Below, piece after piece: positions 48,992-59,600 of a stretch of 64,000 bases of DNA. The notes beneath the pieces are model-generated. The model was not told where the DNA came from. It ran no database searches and saw nothing but the letters and a program-made list of their open reading frames with translations. This stretch comes from Farysia itapuensis. Lineage: Eukaryota > Basidiomycota > Ustilaginomycetes > Ustilaginales > Ustilaginaceae. The position numbers and the translations under genes are program-made. The DNA is taken from positions 62,001 through 126,000 of the forward strand of contig JALBYC010000022.1 of NCBI GenBank assembly GCA_023212645.1. The letters run 5' to 3'. The stretch's first letter is position 1; the number at the start of each line of letters is the position of its first letter.

Positions 48992-50707
48992 CTATGTGGA
49001 AGTGGTGTCGTCCTTGGTCGTAGGTGTGGGTTTCTTCTTTTTGCTGGCGGCGATCATGTCTTTGCGTTTATTGGCCTCGCGACGGCCGACGCTGCTGGCA
49101 GCCGAGGTGCGGATATCTTTGCGGTCTGGTGCATGCTGTTTGAGTTTGTGCCGGGCGTTTTTGTTCGGGTTGGGTAACTTGAGCATCCAGTCTGGTACTT
49201 GGCATCCGCTTTGGCGCATGACGTTGACGACGGTGCGCAGGTAGGGCGCGTCGTCCTTTGTGAAGTAGGTAATTGCCTTTCCCGCCCGCCCTGCACGACC
49301 TGTACGACCGATTCGGTGAATATACGACTGCACCGTCTGTGGGAAATCGTAATTGATCACCAGCTGAACGCCCTTAAAGTCAATACCGCGCGCCATGAGC
49401 TCTGTACAGATAAGAACCCATACATCCCCGCGCTTAAAGGCGGAAATGACCCCCTCGCGCTGCGCCTTTGGCCGCTCAGAGTGGATGACATCCACATGCA
49501 GCCCGTCATACACAAGTTCGTGAAACAGCTCCTTGGCTCTCTGAATCGACTGTACGAACAGCAACACCGGCGGCTTAAGCCCGCCCGCCTGAATAAGAGA
49601 GCGCATGGCATGCAGCTTTCCATCCTCGGATCCGACAAACGTCAGTTCCTGCTCAATGGTCTCCGTTGCAGAATCCTTGGTACCGACGATAACACGGCAA
49701 TCGTCCACCATGACGGTCTTTGCCATTTCTTCAATCGCCGCAGGCAGCGTGGCAGAGAAGAACGCTTTGCGCAGTTGTCGATGCGAGCATGCGGCTATAA
49801 TTGAGTCGGTCTGCTCCAGGAATCCGTCATCCAGTAGCCGATCGGCTTCGTCCAGCACAAGATGGCGTACGTTGGACAGATCCACCTCTTCCTGCTCCAC
49901 CGCATGCACCAAGCGCAAGGGAGTGGTGATGAGCACGTCGAATTTCTTCCGCTTGCTCGGATCTTGATTTAAAGCAGCATCGTTCGTGGTGGTCAGTACA
50001 CAGATGCGGAAAGCTTTGCCCTCAGTCAAGCGTCGTAGCTGTTCGTAAATCTGCTGCGCCAGCTCGCGTGTTGGCGACACAATCACCGCACGGAAACCTT
50101 CCTTTCTCGGCGCACGAAGATGGTGTATCAAAGGCAGGAGGAATGCGAGCGTCTTTCCAGAGCCCGTCGGAGCACCAGCCAGCAAATCTCTCTGGGAAAG
50201 CAGGACCGACATGGCGCCCATTTGAATCGGCGTCGGTTGAGACCACCCCCACTTGTCCAGGTTGGCGCGCAGCCACGGCTCGACCTGGAAACGGGATTCA
50301 AGCTCGGACCACGACGCCATCGGCAATGGCACATCTGTGCCAGTCAGCTTGATCTTGCTCTTTTTCAGAAACGCACCCAATGTCGCTTTGGTCAAAGGTG
50401 CCGCCTCGTCAATTTGCTCGACTTTACGCTTCTTTGAACTGCGTTCGTCGTCAGGCCCTTGTGATGCAGTGGTGATCTTGGCGCTTTTAGCTGGGCGTGT
50501 TTCTGAGCCGAAAAAGTCGAGACCCTCAGGCACGACCAGACGACTTGAAGAAGGAGAAGAAGAGGTTGTATTTGTTGGTGGCAACGGTGTCACAGGCTTG
50601 GACGAGCTGCTCGCCGCATCTGCCTGGCTGAAGATACTGAGATCATTCTGGAAACGTTTCTTGTCGAAACGAGCGCCGCCACCTGACAGCGTCCTGAAGA
50701 TGTCCAT
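48992..50707 (-). CDS. ROK1: DEAD-box RNA helicase Rok1/DDX52
   Basis: 571 residues from MDIFRTLSGGGARFDKKRFQ. Helicase motifs are all present: Q motif WGWSQPTPIQMGA, I GAPTGSGKT near 174, Ia PTRELAQQIYEQL, Ib TTPLRLVHAV, II VLDEADRLLDDGF near 280, III FSATLP, IV PPVLLFVQSIQRAKEL, V ARGIDFKGVQLVINYDFP, VI YIHRIGRTGRAGR near 462. The N-terminal RTLSGG and LDFFG motifs are typical of Rok1, which frees snR30/U17 from pre-18S rRNA in 40S assembly. The C-terminus is Lys-rich (nucleolar). Confidence 0.95.
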   Translation of the reverse strand: MDIFRTLSGGGARFDKKRFQNDLSIFSQADAASSSSKPVTPLPPTNTTSSSPSSSRLVVPEGLDFFGSETRPAKSAKITTASQGPDDERSSKKRKVEQIDEAAPLTKATLGAFLKKSKIKLTGTDVPLPMASWSELESRFQVEPWLRANLDKWGWSQPTPIQMGAMSVLLSQRDLLAGAPTGSGKTLAFLLPLIHHLRAPRKEGFRAVIVSPTRELAQQIYEQLRRLTEGKAFRICVLTTTNDAALNQDPSKRKKFDVLITTPLRLVHAVEQEEVDLSNVRHLVLDEADRLLDDGFLEQTDSIIAACSHRQLRKAFFSATLPAAIEEMAKTVMVDDCRVIVGTKDSATETIEQELTFVGSEDGKLHAMRSLIQAGGLKPPVLLFVQSIQRAKELFHELVYDGLHVDVIHSERPKAQREGVISAFKRGDVWVLICTELMARGIDFKGVQLVINYDFPQTVQSYIHRIGRTGRAGRAGKAITYFTKDDAPYLRTVVNVMRQSGCQVPDWMLKLPNPNKNARHKLKQHAPDRKDIRTSAASSVGRREANKRKDMIAASKKKKPTPTTKDDTTST

Positions 50708-50861
50708 TGGAACGTTGCGGGGAATAGGCGCAACGATCAAACGATGTTGGTGGTTCAAGCATTCCAGCAAATCTCATAAAATTTCCACCGCCAAAAAAAA
50801 AACCGCAAACCTCGATTCCGTGTTCCGAGATTTGGTTGCTGGGGGGTATCTATACTGGAGT

Positions 50862-53060
50862 CTAGCCAAAGTTCCAGATCTGGACTCGTTCCCTGTCGGG
50901 CAAAATGGTGTCGCGAGAGTCTGTTTCAGGGCATGGGTATGTGACAATGCTGACTATTTTGTCGAATGTGGTGGATACCCAGCGTATGATGCCACGCGGG
51001 TTGTGCGTACTTTGCGACAAAGCGCTGTGCAGGGACATCTGAGGTGCAACGCTTTCTTGGTCCTCTGTCTGAGTGTTGTCGTCGAGGCTGTTGCGTAGGG
51101 GCGATTGCAAGGTCAATACATGAGTCATGTTGACCGCCTCGTCGGCATCACCCACTTCAATTGAACTCGTTGCATCACTGCTGTCGCGTGGGTATTGCTT
51201 CAATCCGGTTCGAATAGACTTCTTGTGTCTCCGGATGACACTTGCAGTTGAATCGGCCTCGTCCACGCGCTCTCCGAGATTCCAGACCATAACGTTGCCA
51301 TCGGCTCCGCCACTAACACATCGACCGTCTTCGAGCGCCACACTCTGGACGCCGCCAGTATGGCCGTGCAGAATTCGGCGGTGCACCAGCCGCAAAGATC
51401 CCTTTGACGAGACGGGCGTGGCCGTAGCCGATCTTTGTGTTGGCTGCTCTGTCAGGTCACGATCTAGACGAACGTGCGTAGTCGCACCAAAGAGCTCGTA
51501 TACCTCGAGGACATTGTTGGAAGCGCCGAGGACGATAAAAGGGTCGTCGTAGCTCAGACTTGTCATGCGATTGGCGTCCGTGATCAAGTTTGAGCGTGAC
51601 TTTGTCCACGGAAGCGCTGATTTGGGCCTCAGCGACTGGGTAAGCATAGACGCCCCGCGCAAATCGATAGGAGTTGATGTAAATGCGTGCCGGGCATTTG
51701 CATGCCGACTGGTGACACGGGATCCTTGGATCCCTCGTGCTGGGTCTATACATAATCTCAGGACCAGCTCTTGTACACCGATCGTCCACGAATTTGGGTA
51801 AGCCGGTGTGGCATAGGCGATGGTGAGACGAAAGGCTTCTTCGTCAGAAAACTCGGGTCCGCAGGTGTCCGGCCGAATCCGAGTCGTGTGTGGTGCACTT
51901 CTTTGGACCCGATGATAAGGTATACTTTTGAGCCGGATTGAAGCAGGCCAGGAACTGCGATAGCTTGAGAGATGCTGCACCAGCTCTACACGCGTGCTCG
52001 GATGTTGTGCATTGGGCGCAAAGATCTGGTACACGCTAATATCGAAAGATTTGGAGCAAAGGACAAGTACTGAGGAGTGCAGGGCGGAAAGCGCAACATC
52101 TTTGCGACAGGCTCGAGCTTGAAAGTGTTCTTCGGCATGACTGAACGATTGCTCGATGCTTTTGTGGGCTGTTGGAGTGGCTTCGATCCGGAAGAGGGCA
52201 AAGTGACCGCCCGAGTAGGATATCAACACTCGTAGAACCTCGCCAGCGCCGAATTTCGACCCGCATGCTTTCCGTTTGTTTGAAGTCTGGAGAGTCTCTG
52301 GAGCGACATCGATAGCTATGTCTGTGATGCGGCAAGATTCTTGCGTATCACCATTCTGTGTCATGAAGCTTCTCAACCTAGACGAGCAGAGCTGACCGAT
52401 TGGAGAAGTGCGTGAGATGTCTTCCGGAATATGTGACGCCGTTGTACGGTTCGACGCTTCAGCAAACACATCAACCAATGGTACTGCTCCACTGTAGCTG
52501 CCTCGACTGACAAAGACAAAGTTGGCAGACGTGCGTGCAATGATATGGACATCGTCTTGCTTGTGAGCGATGTGCTGCGCATCTGGTAGAGTCAGAAGCT
52601 GGGAGGAGACAAACTTGCCGGCCTGCCAATTGGTGGAAACACGATAGATTTCCTGCCAGTCCAAGGCAAGACAGTCTGCTCCTGTATCGCTTGCATCGAA
52701 GAGGGCCGCAAGCTGTGAGGCGGGCGAGTCGTCAGAGTCATTGCGCAAGAAACGGCGTGGAAGTCGGGAGACTTCTTTGCCGTCACCACGCACAGCTTTC
52801 CCGGAAGCCAGCTTCTGATGTAACAGGAGGGAGCGTAGCCCAGACAGGGTGGGAAGCGGAAGTTCCGACTTGCCTGGCTCGCTTGTCAAAGCAGGCTGCA
52901 CGAACGTGTGCCAAAAGTGGCGCTTCCACAGCTGCGGGTCCTTGGGCAGTCGGTTCAAGTGCCAATTGCATACGCCTAGTTTAGTGAGCGTGCTGGGATC
53001 CAAGAAGCTGGCTATACGCAGTAGCACCTCGTCTGACAAGCCCCTCTTCTCTATTGTCAT
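50862..53060 (-). CDS. F-box and WD40-like repeat protein
   Basis: 732 residues. Residues 6-50 form an F-box (GLSDEVLLRIASFLDPSTLT, KLGVCNWHLNRLPKDPQLWK). A divergent propeller follows; the best blade is HRRILHGHTGGVQSVALEDG, RCVSGGADGNVMVWNLGERV near residue 580. The other blades are weak. F-box WD40 proteins are substrate receptors of SCF ubiquitin ligases, which is the likely role here; the target is unknown. It shares a 246-bp divergent spacer with the kinase gene. Confidence 0.85.
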   Translation of the reverse strand: MTIEKRGLSDEVLLRIASFLDPSTLTKLGVCNWHLNRLPKDPQLWKRHFWHTFVQPALTSEPGKSELPLPTLSGLRSLLLHQKLASGKAVRGDGKEVSRLPRRFLRNDSDDSPASQLAALFDASDTGADCLALDWQEIYRVSTNWQAGKFVSSQLLTLPDAQHIAHKQDDVHIIARTSANFVFVSRGSYSGAVPLVDVFAEASNRTTASHIPEDISRTSPIGQLCSSRLRSFMTQNGDTQESCRITDIAIDVAPETLQTSNKRKACGSKFGAGEVLRVLISYSGGHFALFRIEATPTAHKSIEQSFSHAEEHFQARACRKDVALSALHSSVLVLCSKSFDISVYQIFAPNAQHPSTRVELVQHLSSYRSSWPASIRLKSIPYHRVQRSAPHTTRIRPDTCGPEFSDEEAFRLTIAYATPAYPNSWTIGVQELVLRLCIDPARGIQGSRVTSRHANARHAFTSTPIDLRGASMLTQSLRPKSALPWTKSRSNLITDANRMTSLSYDDPFIVLGASNNVLEVYELFGATTHVRLDRDLTEQPTQRSATATPVSSKGSLRLVHRRILHGHTGGVQSVALEDGRCVSGGADGNVMVWNLGERVDEADSTASVIRRHKKSIRTGLKQYPRDSSDATSSIEVGDADEAVNMTHVLTLQSPLRNSLDDNTQTEDQESVAPQMSLHSALSQSTHNPRGIIRWVSTTFDKIVSIVTYPCPETDSRDTILPDRERVQIWNFG

Positions 53061-53306
53061 TGTCCGCAGCTTTCAGATCATGGTGACCTGACTGAGCCAA
53101 GATCGTCAAGATTGCCGCTACGCCGAATTGTGATTGTGAATCCGAATTTCGTCGGAGAGGTAGCCGACCGATCCGACTTTCGGAATCACAATCACTTCTC
53201 CACTCTAGCGTGTCTTCTTGCTCCAAGCGATGCGCCGACATTTGACACGCCGCTCTGCCGTCACTCTAATCTCTTTGCTATCGGCACTCTGCGTTTTACA
53301 GCAAGG

Positions 53307-55499
53307 ATGGAGTACCAATTGTCGGGCTCCCCCGAAGCAGACGATCAGCTGCCCTCGCGCATGACAGAAGCCAAGGAGACCACACCGAGAAAACCAGCAG
53401 CACATCAAGACACGGCTACGTCGGCGTCGGATGAGACGGGTCAGCATTATGACCATGCCCATGAAGAGCAGCGACGAACGTACACGAAAGCCAAAGACGG
53501 TCCACCGCGAGCAGCCAGAGCGTCGCTGTCAGCCACATCTTCCCTCGGTGTCGCCCGCTCCGAACACGGCTCTTCTCGGTCCATGACTCGCTCACCATCC
53601 TTCGAGTACCGAGAAACGCTCAACGCCAAGAGCAAAGACCTCGACGATGGGTCGCGCATCATCAACCAATACAAGATGACGGACGTCATCGGTCAGGGCT
53701 CTTATGGCACTGTACACAAAGCCACCCTGACCGACGACCCCGAAACACACCTTGCCATCAAGGAGTTTGGCAAGACGCGCTTGCGCAAAAACAAGCGGTA
53801 CAACAAATTGCGTCGACCCAGAGGAGGTGGAGGAGGAGGAGGAGGTCCGAGCGATACAGCTGATGAAGATAGCAAAGACCCACTGTCCCTCATCCGTCAC
53901 GAGATCGCCATCCTCAAAAAGCTACATCATCCAAACGTGGTCAGACTGTTTGAGGTGCTCGATGATCCCAGCAAGGACAGTCTCTATCTCGTGTTTGATT
54001 ACTGCCCTGACGGCACGGTAATCGATATCAAGCTCAACGAATCAGTCGAGCCTCTGCCCGAAGACCTAGCCCGATCTTACTTTATCCAGATCCTGCTGGG
54101 TATCGAGTATCTGCATGAGAACGATGTCGTTCATCGAGATATCAAGCCGGACAACATCCTACTTGCCGACGATGGCAAACTGTGCAGGATTGTGGACTTT
54201 GGCGTTTCGGAAATGTTTATCAAGCCTGGAGACGATACGATGCAAAAGTCGGCTGGCAGTCCTGCCTTTATGAGCCCCGAGCTTTGCACAGCTGGTCACC
54301 AATCTTACCATGGCAAGAAGGACGACATGTGGTCGTTTGGTGTCACTCTCTACTGCATGGTCGTGGGCCATCTGCCCTTCAACCGCGACAACTTTTTCGA
54401 GCTCTACGAAGCCATCAAGAACGATGAACCCGACTATCCCGACACTCTTTCAGACAATGTCAAAGACCTTTTACAAAAGATGCTGGCAAAGGATCCGCAG
54501 CAACGTATTACCATTCCAGAGATCCGAGAGCATCCATGGGTGCTTGAAGACAAAGAGGGTACACTCGTGTCCAAAGAGAAGAATTTGCAAGCCCTGGTGT
54601 CGGAAGTGACGGAAGAGGAGCTGGACTGTGCCATTTGCAAGATTACCAACATTTTCACATTTGCTCGAGCCGTGTCAAGATTCAAGAAGGGCGGATCGAT
54701 AGCACGGGAGAAGCGCGAAGCTACCCGCTCGCAGTCCGGTGGCAGTCAGGGCAGTGATCGTGACCGAAGCTGGTTCCCGCCATCGGCAATTCCGGCCTTG
54801 CGCACTTTTACCGCAGAACCAGACGCCACTGGTTCTCCGCGTAAAGATGGCATCGAGACTTTGTCCAAGCTGGACGAGGAAGAGGATATACCACATAGTC
54901 CAGCCAATGTTGTTGATGCCGCGAAAAGCATGTTCAAGTCCTCGCTCCAGCAAGACACGGAGGTGAACTCAAAGGAAGCGAATGCCAGCGGGCCCTTGCA
55001 AAGAACCAAAACGGCACCCGTTGCCTCCCTCCACCCAAGTGTCGAGCAACCGAGCGCAGCCGAAACGTCAAACAACCAGGCGGCCACGCCAGAGTTGGTC
55101 TCTTCGCCTACGTCTGAAGTCACACCTCAAGACAATGACCAGACCAGCACGACGGATCAAGATGATACAGGCAATCAGGAGAGGCACACAGGCAGCAGTG
55201 TAGAACATATTGTCTCGAAAATGGCCGCCATTCTGACCGAGCATCTGCACAACGACTCGGGCAAAGATGCAGATGTTCAGCCTCACATATCGTCTGAGCT
55301 GCACTCGAACTCGCACAAGTCAGATCCCAAGGTGGGAACGAATCAGCCGAAATTGTTGCCGGACGAGCCGACAATTGAGAGCCCGAGACAAGAAGATGTC
55401 AAGACCCCTCCCGGCGCCAGCCTCGCATACGTACAAGGCGTTCACACACATGACGGCTCTTACTTTGAGGAGAGTGACGCAGAGACAGGCACACAGTAA
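53307..55499 (+). CDS. CaMKK/SNF1-activating-type protein kinase
   Basis: 730 residues from MEYQLSGSPEADDQLPSRMT. The kinase domain spans about 121-415: VIGQGSYGTVHKAT, AIKEFGKTRLRKNKRY, then an RP-type insert LRRPRGGGGGGGGPSD, HEIAILKKLHHPNVVRL, catalytic VHRDIKPDNIL near 275, DFGVSE near 297, and SAGSPAFMSPELC in the activation segment, which is typical of the CaMKK/LKB1 group (yeast Sak1/Tos3/Elm1, fission yeast Ssp1). Such kinases phosphorylate the T-loop of AMPK/Snf1 or Gin4-type kinases. The long C-terminal tail is Ser/Thr/Asp-rich and regulatory in character. Convergent with MBF1 (40 bp). Confidence 0.88.
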   Translation: MEYQLSGSPEADDQLPSRMTEAKETTPRKPAAHQDTATSASDETGQHYDHAHEEQRRTYTKAKDGPPRAARASLSATSSLGVARSEHGSSRSMTRSPSFEYRETLNAKSKDLDDGSRIINQYKMTDVIGQGSYGTVHKATLTDDPETHLAIKEFGKTRLRKNKRYNKLRRPRGGGGGGGGPSDTADEDSKDPLSLIRHEIAILKKLHHPNVVRLFEVLDDPSKDSLYLVFDYCPDGTVIDIKLNESVEPLPEDLARSYFIQILLGIEYLHENDVVHRDIKPDNILLADDGKLCRIVDFGVSEMFIKPGDDTMQKSAGSPAFMSPELCTAGHQSYHGKKDDMWSFGVTLYCMVVGHLPFNRDNFFELYEAIKNDEPDYPDTLSDNVKDLLQKMLAKDPQQRITIPEIREHPWVLEDKEGTLVSKEKNLQALVSEVTEEELDCAICKITNIFTFARAVSRFKKGGSIAREKREATRSQSGGSQGSDRDRSWFPPSAIPALRTFTAEPDATGSPRKDGIETLSKLDEEEDIPHSPANVVDAAKSMFKSSLQQDTEVNSKEANASGPLQRTKTAPVASLHPSVEQPSAAETSNNQAATPELVSSPTSEVTPQDNDQTSTTDQDDTGNQERHTGSSVEHIVSKMAAILTEHLHNDSGKDADVQPHISSELHSNSHKSDPKVGTNQPKLLPDEPTIESPRQEDVKTPPGASLAYVQGVHTHDGSYFEESDAETGTQ

Positions 55500-55539
55500 C
55501 GTAGATCTCTGATAGTTTGAATGCTGAGAATTGCTTTCT

Positions 55540-56004
55540 CTACTTTTTCTTGGGACCTCCGAGAGGGGTGCCAATGTCTTTGCCTCTGAGTTTGACACCG
55601 AGAGCACGTTCTAGTTTTGCCAGGATTTGCGGGTTGGGTACGGCCTTGCTCTGTTCGTATTCCTGCACCACCTGCGGCTTTTCGTTGATTTTGGTGGCGA
55701 GTTCCTTTTGGGTGAGTCCCTTTTCTTGTCGGGCCTGACCGATGATTTTGCCGACTTCGGGGGCAACCTTGGGTGGCGGCGCCACTTCGTTCTCGCGGTC
55801 GAGCTTGGCAATGCGTTGATGATCCGTGCCAACGTGACCCTTGTTGGTGCCAGCGGTGACTTTACGATCGTTTTCGGTGATGGCTCCGACTTGCTTGGCG
55901 CGTTCGTAGGCGGTCGGTCCAGCTTTGGCTCCTCCGCCTGCTGCACCTGCCGGTCGAACGCCACGTCCAATAACGGTCTTGGAGTCCCAATCTGTGTTTG
56001 ACAT
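55540..56004 (-). CDS. MBF1: Multiprotein-bridging factor Mbf1
   Basis: 154 residues, the usual fungal length. The N-terminal MBF1 domain (MSNTDWDSKTVIGRG, HQRIAKLDRENEVAPPPKVA) is followed by a Cro/C1-type helix-turn-helix (EVGKIIGQARQEKGLTQKEL, KPQVVQEYEQSKAVPNPQIL, LERALGVKLRG). Mbf1 bridges bZIP activators such as Gcn4 to TBP and also acts at stalled ribosomes to limit frameshifting. It is intact and ordinary. Confidence 0.96.
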   Translation of the reverse strand: MSNTDWDSKTVIGRGVRPAGAAGGGAKAGPTAYERAKQVGAITENDRKVTAGTNKGHVGTDHQRIAKLDRENEVAPPPKVAPEVGKIIGQARQEKGLTQKELATKINEKPQVVQEYEQSKAVPNPQILAKLERALGVKLRGKDIGTPLGGPKKK

Positions 56005-56604
56005 GGCAATGATTATTGCTTGCTTGGTGGCAATATTCCAACAAGTGACTCGTGTGACCTGTCGATGGAAGCTGTAGAAGGCTTCCGATCAAGCTCCACA
56101 CTGATTTCTTTTTTCTTCTTCTAATGATTACATAATGGGAATGAATGCCTACCCGAAGACCGGGCCGAGACCGCGCAACTTTGCTGGGAATTTAATGCTG
56201 TCCGCCAGATTTGAATCAGAATTTGCGGCAAAAGGGTTCAGCTGGACCCGTTGTGTCGACGCGAACCCTGAAATGTGGCCCTGGATCGAATAGAATCACA
56301 ATCACATTGGTTTCTGCCTCAGGCCAACCGGTCGGCTTTTGGATTTTCATGCCTTCTGGTCCGATCCCGTTGGCCACTTAGTGGTCTCTCAGCAGATTTG
56401 TGCAGAACTGTACTTTTCGGGACCCCATCACCACCACTTTCCTTGTCCAGTCCGGCCTCGTCGCCATCTGTCCCCCATCTGACCCACATTCAATGCGCTG
56501 TGTCGCGCATTGTCGCCGTTGTTAAAAGGATTGAGTAGTCTCGGCATACACGCCATTCCGATAGCGAAGAAACGCGCGCGCCCTACGTCTTTATCGCGGC
56601 GACC
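56005..56604. promoter_or_regulatory. Divergent promoter region, MBF1 and hybrid histidine kinase
   Basis: 600 bp between divergent starts. No gene or repeat is recognised. Confidence 0.4.
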
Positions 56605-59600
56605 ATGGTCGACCTCACCAGGAGCGAAACCGGCCCTCAGAGCACACATAACGGCGTCGCCTCTGGCTTCACAAAGGTCTTTGATGCATCCACGGACGTC
56701 ATAACCCCGGCACCCGACTACATTCTTGCAAGAGAGTCCGAAGAGGAGGAGGAAGACTTCGGACAGAGCAGTACTTCGAGCTCGCCCGCACCTTTTGACA
56801 AGGATGGGACGCATAAATACATCAAGGATGACGGCGGTGCTCTGATGAGCTCTCTGGACTTCTATCGACAGAATGGCTGGCTTGCTGCACCCCCCATCTC
56901 GCGCCGCCACAGAGCTCGCGTGAAGGAAGCCTTGCGGCGTCATCGCATCGTCGAAGGTCGTACTCGAGCTGCCCTCGAAATCTATGTCCGCCATGCAAAG
57001 GCTGTATTCAAGACCGACTATGCCTCAATCATGGTAGCAAGTTCTGATGACACAAAGATGCTCATCCTTGCCCAAAGCGGCGGAGACCCGTCAGTGACGA
57101 AGATCGACCGTACTGTCACTCTCTGTTCGCACGCCATGGTGCTACCCAAGGGCGAAGCCATGGTGGTCAAAGACACAAAGACAGATTGGCGATTCCAGAA
57201 TTGCCCCGCCATCATCACTGGCTCTGTATGCAGTTCTGCAGGTCGAGCCATGGGCTTCTATGCCTCGGTCCCTCTCTTCCTATCTCATGCCCTTTTTGGC
57301 GTCGAAAATGTGGTCCAGGTTGGCCGTCTTTGCATCATGTCCGAACAGCCCCGTCACAATTTTGAGGAGGCTGACGCTCAGCTTCTCTACACTATTGCCA
57401 CAATGGCGAGCGATACCATGGAAAAAGATTATCAAAGTCGTAGAAACCACAAGGCCGCAGAAATGCAGAAAAGAACCAGTTCCCTTATACGCAATTTGGA
57501 AGATACCATTCTCAAGCCAAGAGATGCACAAGTCGACGCGCCAAGCAAGTCTTCATCCTCGGGGTCCGAGGGCAAATCCTTCGGGTCAGAGCCGAGTGCT
57601 CGCTATTCCACTTCAGTCATCGACCGCGCATGCCAGCAGATGAAGCAGTGCCTCGGCGCAGCCGCTATCGCCGTCTTCGATGTCAGCAAATTCCGCTTGA
57701 GCCGCTTTATTGGAACAGCCGATGATGCGGCCAGCTCGTCCGTTCAATCTCCTTCGGCTCTAACTGGCAAAGATTCTTTCCCTTCCATGTCCAACCCTGG
57801 CTCCTACAATTCTGCCAATGACGAGCGTAGGACGGCTTCTGCTTCCGCATATACCATTCGTACCGCTTCCACAGATGGACCGACGCCGCTTCGTGCCATT
57901 GACGTCCGTGACGATACACCGCCTCCTACCGTGCTGGCTTTCCACGGTTCAGCAATCTTTCAGCCTAATGTTCTCGACAACGCGGACGCATGCAAGAAAG
58001 TGTTTGCGGAAGCGCTCGGCAAGAGCGCCAACGAAACTGACATGACTGTTCGCTGCAAAATGTATCATCGCGGTCAGAGCGACGCCGGCTCCGTCGAAGA
58101 TGAGCCAGACGAGGACGAAATGGACCAGGATCTCTTGACTCGCCTAGAACGTCGCGATGATGATACCTGGGCTGCCATCTTGCCCACCCAGGCCGAAGTC
58201 AGGTCGTATGCGGTGTGTGTCTGTTACAACCGCGCGAAAGCACGACCACTCCTCACTTTCCTCATCATGTTTAGCGAAGACGTCTGCTTTGATCAACAGG
58301 ACAAGTACTTTGTCGAGAACTGCGCTCAAGTCTCACTCACCAGTCTTTTGCGACAAAGGCTGTCGGAGGTTGACTTTTTCCAGGCCGACTTCTTGCGACA
58401 TGTGCAACACAACATGCGCACCCCCTTGCACGGCGCAATGGGTGCCGTCGACTACCTTCGCGGCGCTATTCATGGTGAGGACGAGGCGGCCTCGGCGAGC
58501 ATCGACCTGTCGCCCAACGGTGTCTTGGCAACCTTGCTTGAATCTATATCTCTGAGTGGCGCCACGCTCAATTCGTACATTGACGACTTGCTAAGCTTCC
58601 AGAGCCTCGGCGACATCAAACCGGGTGTCGACGAGGCGAAGTGGGTTTCCACCGACCTGGTCAAGCTGGTAGAGACTGTAGCTAACGAGGAATGGGAGCT
58701 GGCTCAACGGCTCGAGCTGCAATCGCAGACGCTCGATGACGAGGCCTATAGCAGCGGCGATGGTCCTCTGTGTGGCATGGAGCTTATCATCAAGGCTTCA
58801 GAGGAGGTGCGCCGATCGCCTTGGTTGGCTAAATCTGAATTCCTCATCCAGCTTGTCCGAAAGGTGGTATCCAACGCCATACGCTTTACACGTCGCGGAT
58901 ACGTCGAGATCTCTCTCCGCGTTGTGCAAGGCTCGCCCAAATTACCAAGCAAGGGAGGCAAGGACAAGGGCAACGGCCTAGCTGTCGAAATCGAGGTTGC
59001 CGACACCGGCATCGGGATGACGAAAGAGTTTGCAGCGACACAGCTGACCAAACCTTTCACCAAAGGGGACTCGTTCCGCGATGGCATAGGACTCGGTATG
59101 ACGATTGTGTCGTCGATACTACAAAAGCTGGGAGGCAAGCTGTCGGTAGCATCAGAGGTCAATATGGGGACAAAGATTACCATGTGCATTCCTATGGAGC
59201 GAAGCTCGACACCGCACTCCAACATCAGCTCGATTCCAAATGCAAACGCACCGCGTCTTGCGACGCGCAAAGTTGCCTATCACGGCATGAACACTCGCGG
59301 ATTGCGACGCCTGGCCAACAGCATTTGGGAGCATTTCTTGCCCAATGGTGGCATGGAAGTCACCCACGATCTGGGAGAAGCCGACTGCATTGTGCTTTCC
59401 GAACGATCTCTGGCGACATTGTCCGAAGGTACACCCCCGCTCCTAAACCAGTTCAAGCCGGACGCCCGCTTTATCGTGCTGCCCGTTGCTCCGGTGCTTC
59501 GGAAACCTGTGGGGATCGAGGTTTTGGACGGACGAGCTGTGATTCCATTCTCGTTGCCGCACGGCCCGACAGCTTTGCGGCTTTTGGAGACGTTCCTGAG

